A DNA stretch of 9,517 nucleotides from Gemmatimonadota bacterium. GTDB lineage: Bacteria; Gemmatimonadota; Gemmatimonadetes; Gemmatimonadales; Gemmatimonadaceae. How positions within the stretch are numbered: position 1 is the first letter of the stretch; each line of letters begins with the position of its first letter. The notes under the pieces were generated by a model. The model was given only the letters and a program-made list of their open reading frames with translations, was not told the DNA's origin and searched no databases. Positions 1 through 6,199 of the stretch are shown here, in pieces. Made by a program: the position numbers and the translations under genes. The stretch covers positions 1 to 9,517 of the forward strand of contig PLMM01000154.1 in assembly GCA_003142495.1 (NCBI GenBank), given 5' to 3'.

Positions 1-576
1 CTGCTCCCGAACAACCGCATCGTGTCGCGCTCGGTGGACGATCGCATCGGCGCGTTCGTCGTGCTCGAGGCGCTGCGCCGCTACAACGAAAAGCCGGGAA
101 AGGCGAAGGTCGTCGCGGCGGCGACGACGCAGGAAGAGATCGCGTGGCACGGCGGCGGCGCGGGCGTGAGCGCGTCGGCCATCGGCGCGCAGATGGCGAT
201 CGTTGTGGACGTCACCTTCGCCACCGATCATCCCGGCGTCGAGAAGAAGGAGCTCGGCGAGCATGCGATCGGAAGCGGGCCCGTGCTCGTGCGCGGCTCG
301 ATCATCAGCCCGGTGGTCTTTCGCACCCTTCGTGGCGCGGCCGAAGATCTCAAGATTCCGTACACGCTGGCGGCGGCCGGACGCGACACCTCGACTGACG
401 CGGATGCGATCCACGTCTCGGCCCAGGGCATCGCGACCGCACTCGTTTCAGTGCCGAATCGCTACATGCACTCGCCGAACGAGCTCGTGAGCCTCGAGGA
501 TGTCGATCGCGCCGCGACGCTAATCGCGGAGGCGTGCCGTCGCGTGGACGAAACGACGGACTTCACTGCACGGTAA
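1..576 (+). CDS. M42 family metallo-aminopeptidase, C-terminal part (5' end outside the window)
   Basis: Open reading frame 1 is open from base 1 to the TAA at 574-576, giving 191 residues; the N-terminal part, including the first metal His, is missing. M42 enzymes (glutamyl aminopeptidase/TET type, often misnamed endoglucanases) are cytoplasmic, usually dodecameric, dinuclear metal aminopeptidases that trim peptides. Visible family motifs in order: SVDDR (residues 11-15, bridging Asp), TTQEE (42-46, catalytic base Glu and metal Glu), VDVTFATDHPG (metal Asp), GRDTSTDADAIH, and RYMHSPNE near the C terminus (last metal His). All ligands expected in this half are present. Usual family length is about 340-360 aa, so roughly 150-170 residues lie upstream. 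An internal GTG at 22 is not the start, because the frame continues upstream and the preceding residues match the family. An intrinsic terminator follows 27 nt after the stop, so this gene probably ends its transcript. Confidence 0.9.
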   Translation: MLPNNRIVSRSVDDRIGAFVVLEALRRYNEKPGKAKVVAAATTQEEIAWHGGGAGVSASAIGAQMAIVVDVTFATDHPGVEKKELGEHAIGSGPVLVRGSIISPVVFRTLRGAAEDLKIPYTLAAAGRDTSTDADAIHVSAQGIATALVSVPNRYMHSPNELVSLEDVDRAATLIAEACRRVDETTDFTAR

Positions 577-602
577 CATCAACGTACATAACGAGTTGAA
601 CG

Positions 603-640
603 AATCGCCGAGCCTCCGGACTCGGCGATTTTGTTATTTT
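603..640 (+). terminator. Intrinsic terminator after the M42 peptidase gene
   Basis: AATCGCCGAG (603-612) pairs perfectly with CTCGGCGATT (621-630) across an 8-nt loop, and the stem runs into TTTTGTTATTTT. The 10-bp stem plus U-rich tail is a classic rho-independent terminator read on the plus strand. It separates the peptidase transcript from the MerR promoter starting at 652. Confidence 0.85.
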
Positions 641-651
641 GAAAGTGCCCC

Positions 652-682
652 TTGCACCTCACGTAACGTGAGGAATTACACT
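652..682 (+). promoter_or_regulatory. MerR-type promoter with over-long 19-bp spacer
   Basis: A -35-like TTGCAC (652-657) and a -10-like TACACT (677-682) are separated by exactly 19 bp (658-676). MerR-family regulators act on such stretched promoters, untwisting the DNA to align the two boxes. The spacer is almost filled by a perfect palindrome (657-673). The match of each hexamer to consensus is only moderate (3/6 and 4/6), but spacing, palindrome and the downstream MerR gene agree. Predicted transcription start is near 689, leaving about 30 nt of leader before the ATG at 719. The layout implies autoregulation. Confidence 0.75.
657..673. promoter_or_regulatory. 17-bp palindromic operator for the adjacent MerR/TipA-like regulator
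   Basis: CCTCACGT-A-ACGTGAGG is a perfect inverted repeat of two 8-bp half-sites around a single central base. It lies between the -35 and -10 boxes, the position used by MerR-family dimers. From memory it resembles the operator type of TipA-class regulators; I could not compare it with a collection. The base composition is distinct from the surrounding GC-rich coding DNA. Confidence 0.8.
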
Positions 683-718
683 GCTTTCGTGGCCACAAAC
701 ACAATTCCCAACTCGCAG

Positions 719-1465
719 ATGAAAACGATGACGCCTCCGCCCTGGAAAGTGGGCGAGCTCGCGGGCCGGACCGGCATGTCGGTGCGCGCGCTTCACCACT
801 ACGACGAGATCGGGCTGCTTACGCCCACGCTGCGCACGCCGTCCGGTCACCGACTGTATCAGCAGTCGGATGTCGAGCGGTTGCAGCAGGTCCAGTCGCT
901 GCGCCTGATGGGAATTCCGCTAGACGAGGTGAGACGACTGCTCGACGGAGCAGGCCTGTCGCCTCGGGAAGTGATCGCACTGCACATCGCCAAGCTGCAC
1001 GAGCACATCGCTCTGCAGAACCGCCTGGCGGAGCGCCTGCAAGGGCTCGCAGAGCATTTGGACACGGTGGAGTCGGCATCGATCGATGACCTCTGCCAAA
1101 TCATTCAGGTGACGACCGCAATGGAGAAATATTTCACGACGGAGCAGCTCGAGGTGCTCCGCGACAGGCGAAGCTCGATTACCGAAGAGCACATGCACGA
1201 GGTTCGCGACTCATGGAACGAGATCATTCCGAAGGTGCGCAACGCGATGTCCGCGAACGTCGATCCGGCGTCGCCGGAGATTCTCGCGATCGCGAAACGA
1301 TGGAAAGCACTCGTCGAAGAGTTCACCGGCGGCGATCCGAAGATCGCTATGGCGGTGAAGACGATGTACGAGCACGAGGGCCCCTCACTGCAACAGCATC
1401 TCGGCGAGGTGCCGACGCAGGAGATGTTCGTGTACATGGGCAAGGCATTCGCGGCTATGAAATAG
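719..1465 (+). CDS. MerR family transcriptional regulator with TipAS-like ligand-binding domain
   Basis: A 248-aa DNA-binding regulator. Residues about 9-77 are the MerR winged helix-turn-helix: WKVGELAGRTGMSVRALHHY, then DEIGLLTP and SGHRLY, the family's wing signature. Residues about 80-120 form the long dimerisation helix (KLHEHIALQNRLAERLQGLAEHL). Residues about 135-248 resemble the TipAS antibiotic-recognition domain: KYFTTEQLEVLRDRR, a helix with DSWNEII, and a C-terminal YEHEGPSLQQHLG segment. Overall length matches TipAL (about 250 aa). TipAL-type proteins bind multicyclic peptide antibiotics and activate their own promoter. The only Cys (126) lies in the linker, so a covalent thiostrepton-type adduct in the C-terminal domain is not expected. 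The ATG at 719 is chosen because the promoter and operator lie just upstream; a TTG at 596 in the same frame would put both inside the gene. ATG 728 is an alternative. No good Shine-Dalgarno is visible. Third positions look less GC-rich than in neighbouring genes. Confidence 0.88.
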   Translation: MKTMTPPPWKVGELAGRTGMSVRALHHYDEIGLLTPTLRTPSGHRLYQQSDVERLQQVQSLRLMGIPLDEVRRLLDGAGLSPREVIALHIAKLHEHIALQNRLAERLQGLAEHLDTVESASIDDLCQIIQVTTAMEKYFTTEQLEVLRDRRSSITEEHMHEVRDSWNEIIPKVRNAMSANVDPASPEILAIAKRWKALVEEFTGGDPKIAMAVKTMYEHEGPSLQQHLGEVPTQEMFVYMGKAFAAMK

Positions 1466-1523
1466 GGATATAGCGTCTGGGGTACAGTTACCCGCTCTTA
1501 GAAGCTCACAAGAAACGGACTGG

Positions 1524-1579
1524 GACGGACAAAAAACGGATACTACGGGGCGCAATCGTAGTATCCGTTTTTGTCCGTC
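1524..1579. terminator. Bidirectional intrinsic terminator between convergent units
   Basis: Inner arms ACGGATACTACG (1536-1547) and CGTAGTATCCGT (1557-1568) pair perfectly over a 9-nt loop. Outside them an A tract (1531-1536) faces a T tract (1568-1572), then GACGGAC (1524-1530) pairs with GTCCGTC (1573-1579), giving a stem of about 23 bp with one bulged A. On either strand the inner GC-containing hairpin is followed directly by a U run, so it can stop the MerR transcript from the left and the HEAT/ECF transcript from the right. A second T-rich stretch (TTTTTGTGG) follows near 1590 on the plus strand. Confidence 0.85.
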
Positions 1580-1636
1580 GCTTCTTCAGTTTTTGTGGTA
1601 GTTACAAGCGGTCGCTACGCAATACACGCGACCTAA

Positions 1637-3307
1637 TCATTCATCGTCGATGTTCTCCGTGTCGGCCGGCGTCGGGAATTTTCCGCTCTCGCGCTTGCGT
1701 CCCATCATCACCCACGACGCCGCACCGCGGACTGCCTTCTCCTTGTCGCGCAGCAGCGTCTGGAGCGCCGCGAGCGCGCTCGACGTCTTCACTTCGCCGA
1801 GCGCGTGGACGGCGGCGACGCGCATCGGCGTGGGGCGGCGCTTGTTGAGCAGCCCTTTCTCCGTGCGCGCGATGTCCATCAGCTTCTCGACGGCGTGCGG
1901 CGTGCCGAGCTGGCCGAGTGCGGTGACCATCGCCATCTGCACGCGATTGTCCTCTTCCTTGTCGAGCGCGCGCACGAGCGAGTCGACGGAGCCGCTGCGC
2001 TGCAGCGCCATTGCCTCCGCGGCGCGTTCGCGCACCTCTTCGGGCGCATCGCGCAGCGCGCTGCGCAGCCCCTTCGCCGCGACGCCGGGTCCGAGCTTCG
2101 CCAGCGCGCTCGCGGCTGCCGTGCGCACGCGATCGTCGCGATGCTCGAGCAGCTTCTCGAGATCCGTGTCTGCCTCCGCCACGCGCATCTCGCCGAGCAG
2201 CTCGATCGCATTGCGCACGACGAACCAGCGCGGATCGCCGAGCATGTGGACGAGCGTGCGAACGCCCGTGCGCAACCGAAGCAGTGAGTCGTAATACACG
2301 CGGCGATCCGTGATCGACGGCGCGGAGATGAGCGCCTCGACGAGCGCCTCGACGCCATCCTCTTCGGCGCGCAGGAAGATCGCCATGTACTGCTCGTAGT
2401 TCTCGCGGCGGCGCGGGAGCAGCTCGACGATGCACTTGAGCACGCGTGGCACGCACAGCCGTCGAACGGCGAGTGCGTACTGGCGCTTCGACATCTTCTC
2501 CTCGATCTCGCCCTCGCGCTTGACCAGCCCGTAGAAGACGTCGGCGACGATGTCGATGCGGTCCTTCCCCGAGGAATCGGCGGCGAGCTTCACGAGCGTG
2601 TCGAGTTGCGCTCCAACCTCGGTGGCTTCGCTGGCGCCGTCGAGCTGCTCGAACAGGCGCACCATCGAACCCTTCGGCGTGGACGATGTCGAGAAGGCGG
2701 CGAACATCGCATCGGCATCCTGCTCGCGGACGATGTCTTCGGCCTCGAGCGCATCGCCGTCGCCGCCCCCGACTTCGGCGCTGCCTGCCTGGATCGCCTC
2801 GAACTGCCCGGTCGTCGGCATGAACATCGTCATGCTGTCGCGCACGATGCCGGAAGCGGAGTTCGCGACCCTCGAGTTCGGCAGCGCGGTGGGCGCCTTC
2901 AGCGCGATCGGAAGGTCGACCTTGAGCGAGATCGTCTGCGCGTCGAGCGCGCGCACGCGTGAGAGGGCGACCTCGCCACCATTCCCCGGCGTCGGCGCGA
3001 TCGAGAGCAGCTTCGCGACGAGCAGCAGATCCGCCGGCGTGGCGTTTCGCTGAATGTCGATCTCGAGAATGGAATGTCCGATCAGCTGCGCGACGAGTCC
3101 ATCGACGCCTTCGAAGCGCGCCGGGACGACTTCGGCGTTGGCGGACAGCAGCTGCATGTCATGCAGAATGAGCTTCACCGGGCCCTGCTCCGAAACGGTC
3201 ACGAGCGAACGCAACGTGGCGAGCTGCTTGTCGAAGGAGGTTCCCTCGGTGAGCAGCATCTGCACGAGGCGAGCGAAGTGGCGGGCGAAGGTCAGCGCGT
3301 ATGACAT
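1637..3307 (-). CDS. HEAT-repeat protein, last gene of the ECF operon
   Basis: A 556-aa protein with no signal peptide or membrane segment, so probably cytoplasmic. Residues 1-130 are a helical/beta N-terminal region resembling the N-terminal module of other bacterial HEAT or HD-domain proteins (hydrophobic segments around VKLILHDMQLL, LVAQLIGHSILEIDI, ADLLLVAKLLS). Residues about 140-210 are a low-complexity, acidic, probably flexible linker rich in G, A, D, E and S. Residues about 215-345 are helical. From about 350 to 535 come five or six HEAT/PBS-lyase-type repeats, each with an R-x-A/N-A-x-x-x-L-G-like second helix: VVRNAIELLGEM, VRTAAASALAKLG, VRERAAEAMALQ, VQMAMVTALGQLG, MRVAAVHALGEV, VRGAASWVMMG. 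HEAT arrays are protein-binding scaffolds; no catalytic motif is visible and no partner can be named. ATG 3307 lies 21 nt after the ECF ATPase stop on the same strand, so cotranscription is likely. A weak GAGGA lies about 15 nt before the ATG, farther than usual. Confidence 0.85.
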   Translation of the reverse strand: MSYALTFARHFARLVQMLLTEGTSFDKQLATLRSLVTVSEQGPVKLILHDMQLLSANAEVVPARFEGVDGLVAQLIGHSILEIDIQRNATPADLLLVAKLLSIAPTPGNGGEVALSRVRALDAQTISLKVDLPIALKAPTALPNSRVANSASGIVRDSMTMFMPTTGQFEAIQAGSAEVGGGDGDALEAEDIVREQDADAMFAAFSTSSTPKGSMVRLFEQLDGASEATEVGAQLDTLVKLAADSSGKDRIDIVADVFYGLVKREGEIEEKMSKRQYALAVRRLCVPRVLKCIVELLPRRRENYEQYMAIFLRAEEDGVEALVEALISAPSITDRRVYYDSLLRLRTGVRTLVHMLGDPRWFVVRNAIELLGEMRVAEADTDLEKLLEHRDDRVRTAAASALAKLGPGVAAKGLRSALRDAPEEVRERAAEAMALQRSGSVDSLVRALDKEEDNRVQMAMVTALGQLGTPHAVEKLMDIARTEKGLLNKRRPTPMRVAAVHALGEVKTSSALAALQTLLRDKEKAVRGAASWVMMGRKRESGKFPTPADTENIDDE

Positions 3308-3328
3308 CGATGCCTGAACGAGTCCTCT

Positions 3329-4783
3329 TCAGCGGGCGGAAAAATCTGTTTCGAGGGAGATTGTCCCGATATGCGACACATGACCATGGGTGATCGTAAC
3401 ATTATGGTCGCACACGTCTTGCGCGAATTTCAGGTCGTGCGTAATCACCGCCGCGGCGCCGCGCGACCGCTGCATCTCGAGTGCCGCGCGGATGAAGCTC
3501 CGGCCCTCCGCATCCTGTCCCGCGGTGGGCTCGTCCAGCATCAGAAAGAGAGGCCGTGAGGCCAGCGCAGACGCGATGGCGAGCCGCCGCTGCAGCTGCG
3601 GTGCGAGATCGCCGGGATGCTCGCTCTCGCGGCCTCCCAGGCCGACCACGAGCAGTGCCTCTCGCGCCTGTGCGAGCGCCGACGCACGACTCGCGCCCAG
3701 GGTACGCGGCCCGAACGTCGCTTCCTCGAGCACCGTGCGCGAGAAAAGCTGGCGTCGCGGATCCTGAAAGACGAGGCCAGCCACGCGCGCGCGCTCGTGC
3801 ACCGGCAGCGATGTCACATCTGTCGCTCCAACCCCGATGTGCCCCGCGCGAGTTGGCACGAGCCCCATGATCGTTCGGGCAAGAGTGCTCTTCCCCGCGC
3901 CATTCCTGCCGATCCACGCGACGACCTCGCCCGCGTCGACCGTCAACGAGAGCCCATCGAGTACCACGTGCTCGCCGTAGCCGGCGCTGAGCGATTCGAC
4001 ACGGAGCACGGGTTCGGCGTCGACTGCTCTCGTGCGCCGCCCGCGCGGCGTGCTATATCCGGCGCGGAGTGAGCCGAGCCGCGCGTCGAGCGGTGGGACG
4101 CGACCGAGAACATCGTACGGCGCTCCGGTCGCGAGCACCGCGCCATCCGCGAGCACGATCACTCGATCCGCAAGCGCGGCGAGCAGCTCGAGATTCTGCT
4201 CGACGATGAGCACCGCCGCTCCCTTGTCAGAGAGCGATCGGATCGCGCTCGCGAACTCCGCCGCGGCACCAGGGTCGAGCTGCGCCGTCGGCTCGTCGAG
4301 CACGAGGAGCGGCGCGGCGAGTGCGAGCGCCGACGCGAGCGCGACGCGCTGCAGCTCGCCGCCCGAGAGCTCGCGCGGAAGTCGCAGCGCGAACCTCGTC
4401 GCATCCGCGAGCGCGAGCGCGCCATCTACGCGCGCGCGAATCTCTTCCGACGGAAGCGCCTGATTCTCCGGTCCCACTGCCACCTCTTCCTCGACTGTTT
4501 CGCCGAGCTCCGTGAGCTGCGTCGATGGATTCGCGAAGGCGAAGGCTGCGGGCGGGCGGCCGCCCAGCGGATGCTCGATCGTGCCGTCGATGGTCGCGGG
4601 CATCGAGCGCCCGAGCAATCCCGCCGCCACGAGAGCGAGCGTGCTCTTGCCCGCACCGACGTGCCCCGCGATGCCGACGATCTCGCCACGCCCTACGTCG
4701 AGCGCAATGTCGCGAAGCGCCACGCGACCGTCGTACGAAACGGAGCGCAAGCGAAGCGAGAGAGCGCGCGCGCCGGTATTCAC
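3329..4783 (-). CDS. ECF transporter energising ATPase, two fused ABC domains (EcfA1A2-like)
   Basis: A 484-aa tandem ABC ATPase that would power an energy-coupling-factor importer at the inner face of the membrane. Domain 1 (about 8-235): Walker A GHVGAGKST (40-48), LSGGELQR (139-146), Walker B LLVLDEPT (159-166), but Ala84 replaces the Q-loop Gln (FANPSTQL versus VFQNPxxQL) and Gln196 replaces the switch His (IVEQN). Domain 2 (about 259-484): Walker A GRNGAGKST (292-300), intact Q loop VFQDPRRQLF (Gln340), Walker B LFLMLDEPT, intact switch His449 (ITHD), but LAPQLQRR (393-400) where LSGGQxQR is expected. The motif TVEEEVAVGPEN is typical of CbiO/EcfA proteins. The start is GTG 4783, whose bases overlap the TGA of the T-component gene as GTGA, implying translational coupling; the frame runs on upstream to 5464, but that part is antisense-frame noise over the T gene. 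No strong Shine-Dalgarno is seen, as expected for coupled translation. Confidence 0.92.
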   Translation of the reverse strand: MNTGARALSLRLRSVSYDGRVALRDIALDVGRGEIVGIAGHVGAGKSTLALVAAGLLGRSMPATIDGTIEHPLGGRPPAAFAFANPSTQLTELGETVEEEVAVGPENQALPSEEIRARVDGALALADATRFALRLPRELSGGELQRVALASALALAAPLLVLDEPTAQLDPGAAAEFASAIRSLSDKGAAVLIVEQNLELLAALADRVIVLADGAVLATGAPYDVLGRVPPLDARLGSLRAGYSTPRGRRTRAVDAEPVLRVESLSAGYGEHVVLDGLSLTVDAGEVVAWIGRNGAGKSTLARTIMGLVPTRAGHIGVGATDVTSLPVHERARVAGLVFQDPRRQLFSRTVLEEATFGPRTLGASRASALAQAREALLVVGLGGRESEHPGDLAPQLQRRLAIASALASRPLFLMLDEPTAGQDAEGRSFIRAALEMQRSRGAAAVITHDLKFAQDVCDHNVTITHGHVSHIGTISLETDFSAR

Positions 4784-5553
4784 GATCGGCTCACTTGAGC
4801 GATGACGAGCGAGTGCGCGAACTCCCAGAACCGCCACGCAATCGCCGCCGCGAGCGCGAGCCAGATCACGCGGCGCGCCCAAATCTCGCCAATCGGATCT
4901 GCAATTGGCGCGAGCGCCGTTCGCTTCCCGCGCGCGTCGAATGCGCGTGCGTCGAGCGCAAGCGCGCGCTCCTCGCTCTCGATTACGAGCCCCACAATCA
5001 GCGGACCTGCCAGTGCCGGCAGCGCGCGCAGCCGTCCGCGCACCCCGGTGCCCTTCCCCACCGCGACGCCACGGCATCGCTGCGCATCGAGCACGTCTTC
5101 CGCGCGCCGGCGCGCATCGGGGACCGCCTCGAGCGACGCGATCACGAGATACGCGGCCCACGCGGGGAGCCCGCGCGCGGCGAGCGCGCGCGTGAGCCGG
5201 CGCGGTGCGACGCCCACGACGATGACGCCCAGCGCAGCGATGGCGGCGCCGAGCCGAAGGGAGATCGCGAGCGCGTCGAGCGTGCCGGCCCTCGATGGAA
5301 TCCATCTGGTCTCTGCGGCAGGCTCCGGAAATGCAGCATCGAGCAGCACGAGGAGCGCGAACGTCGGCACCACCACGAGCAGCGTGAGCACCGTCACCTT
5401 GCCGCCGATCCCGCTCGCAAGCGCGATCGCGAGTGACAGTGCGAGCACCGCCGCCGGAGTCCACGGCTGCGGGCCGGCGAAGGCGACGAGCACGAGCGCG
5501 ATAGCCGCCGCGAGCGGCGTGAGCGGATTCCAGCGATCGAGGGCGCTCGTCAC
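4780..5553 (-). CDS. ECF transporter transmembrane T component (EcfT/CbiQ family)
   Basis: A 257-aa membrane protein that couples the ATPase to the substrate-binding S component. The start LDRWNPLTPLAA (5-16) matches the family's typical opening (LDxxxPLTKL). Hydrophobic helices follow at about 14-27, 33-48, 53-72, 92-115, 130-142 and 178-192, with a final one near 233-250. The cytoplasmic coupling region carries the two characteristic Arg motifs: AQRCRG (157-162) and, after LVIESEERALAL, DARA (201-204), where ARG or ARS is more usual. GTG 5553 is chosen because it lies 7 nt after the S-component stop and gives the conserved N terminus; the frame stays open to 5658, but those residues are Cys/Ser/Arg-rich and lie inside the S gene. 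Its stop overlaps the ATPase start by 4 nt. The S-T-A order with one dedicated set fits a group I ECF importer. Confidence 0.88.
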   Translation of the reverse strand: MTSALDRWNPLTPLAAAIALVLVAFAGPQPWTPAAVLALSLAIALASGIGGKVTVLTLLVVVPTFALLVLLDAAFPEPAAETRWIPSRAGTLDALAISLRLGAAIAALGVIVVGVAPRRLTRALAARGLPAWAAYLVIASLEAVPDARRRAEDVLDAQRCRGVAVGKGTGVRGRLRALPALAGPLIVGLVIESEERALALDARAFDARGKRTALAPIADPIGEIWARRVIWLALAAAIAWRFWEFAHSLVIAQVSRS

Positions 5554-5560
5554 AGGCGCA

Positions 5561-6196
5561 TCATGCGGCAGCGCGGCGGAAGCGCGCACCGAGGCGACGC
5601 GGCAGTCGCTCGAGCACGAGGTACACGAGCACGCACGAGAGCGGCTTGTCGAGAGCATCGGTGACGACGGCGGCGATCTTCGCCGCGCTGTCGACGCTCA
5701 CGCCGAACGTCGCGCGAATCGCGATCGTGAGGAGCCCCGTGCCGCTCGCGGTGAGGCCGCCCATGAGCGCAATCACGATCACCGCCGACGCGAGCGCCGC
5801 CGCCACGCCGATCACGAGCCCCGCCGCGATCGACCCGGCGAGCGAGCGGAACGCACCCAACGTGCCGGCCACCCCCGCGAGCCATCCGATCACGATCGCT
5901 ACCGGAATGAACGCGAAGAGCGCCGGCGACACCAGCAGGCCGAGCACGCTGTTCGATACTATCCCCGTCACGATCCCCGCCCATGGTCCCGCGAGCACGG
6001 CCACGAGTATGGTTCCAACGGAGTCCAGGTACACCGGCAGCTTGAGCGCGCCGACGACGGCGCCAAGCGCGAGATTGAGGGCGACCGCGCGCGGAATCAG
6101 CGCGAGCGCAAGCGTGGAGAGCGGACGTCTGGCAGGAAGGGGCACCGGCGGATAACATACTACTCGCAGCGCGTTTCTCACCACACCCATCGCCAC
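5561..6196 (-). CDS. ECF transporter substrate-binding S component, substrate unknown
   Basis: A very hydrophobic 211-aa protein with about six membrane segments (roughly 27-50, 60-82, 92-116, 119-143, 151-165, 184-197). The segment ALKLPVYLDSVGTILVAVLAGP (start at 50) and the following GIVTGIVSN are typical of ECF S components, which bind a vitamin or other micronutrient and topple in the membrane. I cannot assign it to a named vitamin family (not clearly ThiT, RibU, BioY, CbiM or FolT). It heads the operon S-T-A-HEAT. Start choice: GTG 6196 has a perfect GGAGG 7 nt upstream, but lies only 3 nt from the divergent M28 ATG (6200), so its promoter would be inside that gene. ATG 6190 and GTG 6145 are alternatives; GTG 6145 gives an N terminus (PLPARRPLSTLAL) closer to the first helix and lies just below an AT-rich promoter-like patch. 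Confidence 0.8.
   Translation of the reverse strand: MAMGVVRNALRVVCYPPVPLPARRPLSTLALALIPRAVALNLALGAVVGALKLPVYLDSVGTILVAVLAGPWAGIVTGIVSNSVLGLLVSPALFAFIPVAIVIGWLAGVAGTLGAFRSLAGSIAAGLVIGVAAALASAVIVIALMGGLTASGTGLLTIAIRATFGVSVDSAAKIAAVVTDALDKPLSCVLVYLVLERLPRRLGARFRRAAA
6130..6165. promoter_or_regulatory. Candidate divergent promoter patch for the M28 and ECF units
   Basis: The string GATAACATACTACT (6151-6164) is an AT-rich island in very GC-rich DNA. On the plus strand TAACAT (6153-6158) with CTGGCA (6129-6134) gives an 18-bp-spaced promoter-like pair, which would place transcription start near 6165, about 35 nt before the M28 ATG. On the minus strand the same patch reads TATGTT (6159-6154) as a possible -10, with start near the GTG at 6145. 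The hexamers are weak matches; this is a suggestion only. Confidence 0.3.
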
Positions 6197-6199
6197 CGC

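Noticed and set aside
596..718. TTG start and N-terminal extension of the MerR regulator
   Set aside because: This stretch contains a terminator and the regulator's own promoter and operator, and the protein homology starts only after 719.
1480..1493. Small hairpin GGGTA-CAGT-TACCC after the MerR stop
   Set aside because: Only 5 bp with no U tract; the strong hairpin at 1524-1579 is a better terminator.
4525..5436. 303-codon plus-strand frame opposite the ECF genes
   Set aside because: Arg/Pro/Ala-rich shadow of high-GC coding DNA, with no recognisable domain.
4784..5464. Minus-strand upstream extension of the ECF ATPase
   Set aside because: Arg/Gly/Ala-rich nonsense in a shifted frame over the T-component gene. 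The GTGA overlap at 4780-4783 gives a natural start.
4802..6199. Plus-strand open frame of about 466 codons fused in frame to the M28 gene
   Set aside because: It is antisense to the ECF T and S genes, is low-complexity Arg/Ser/Ala/His-rich and has no domain. The M28 lipoprotein signal at 6200 marks the true start.
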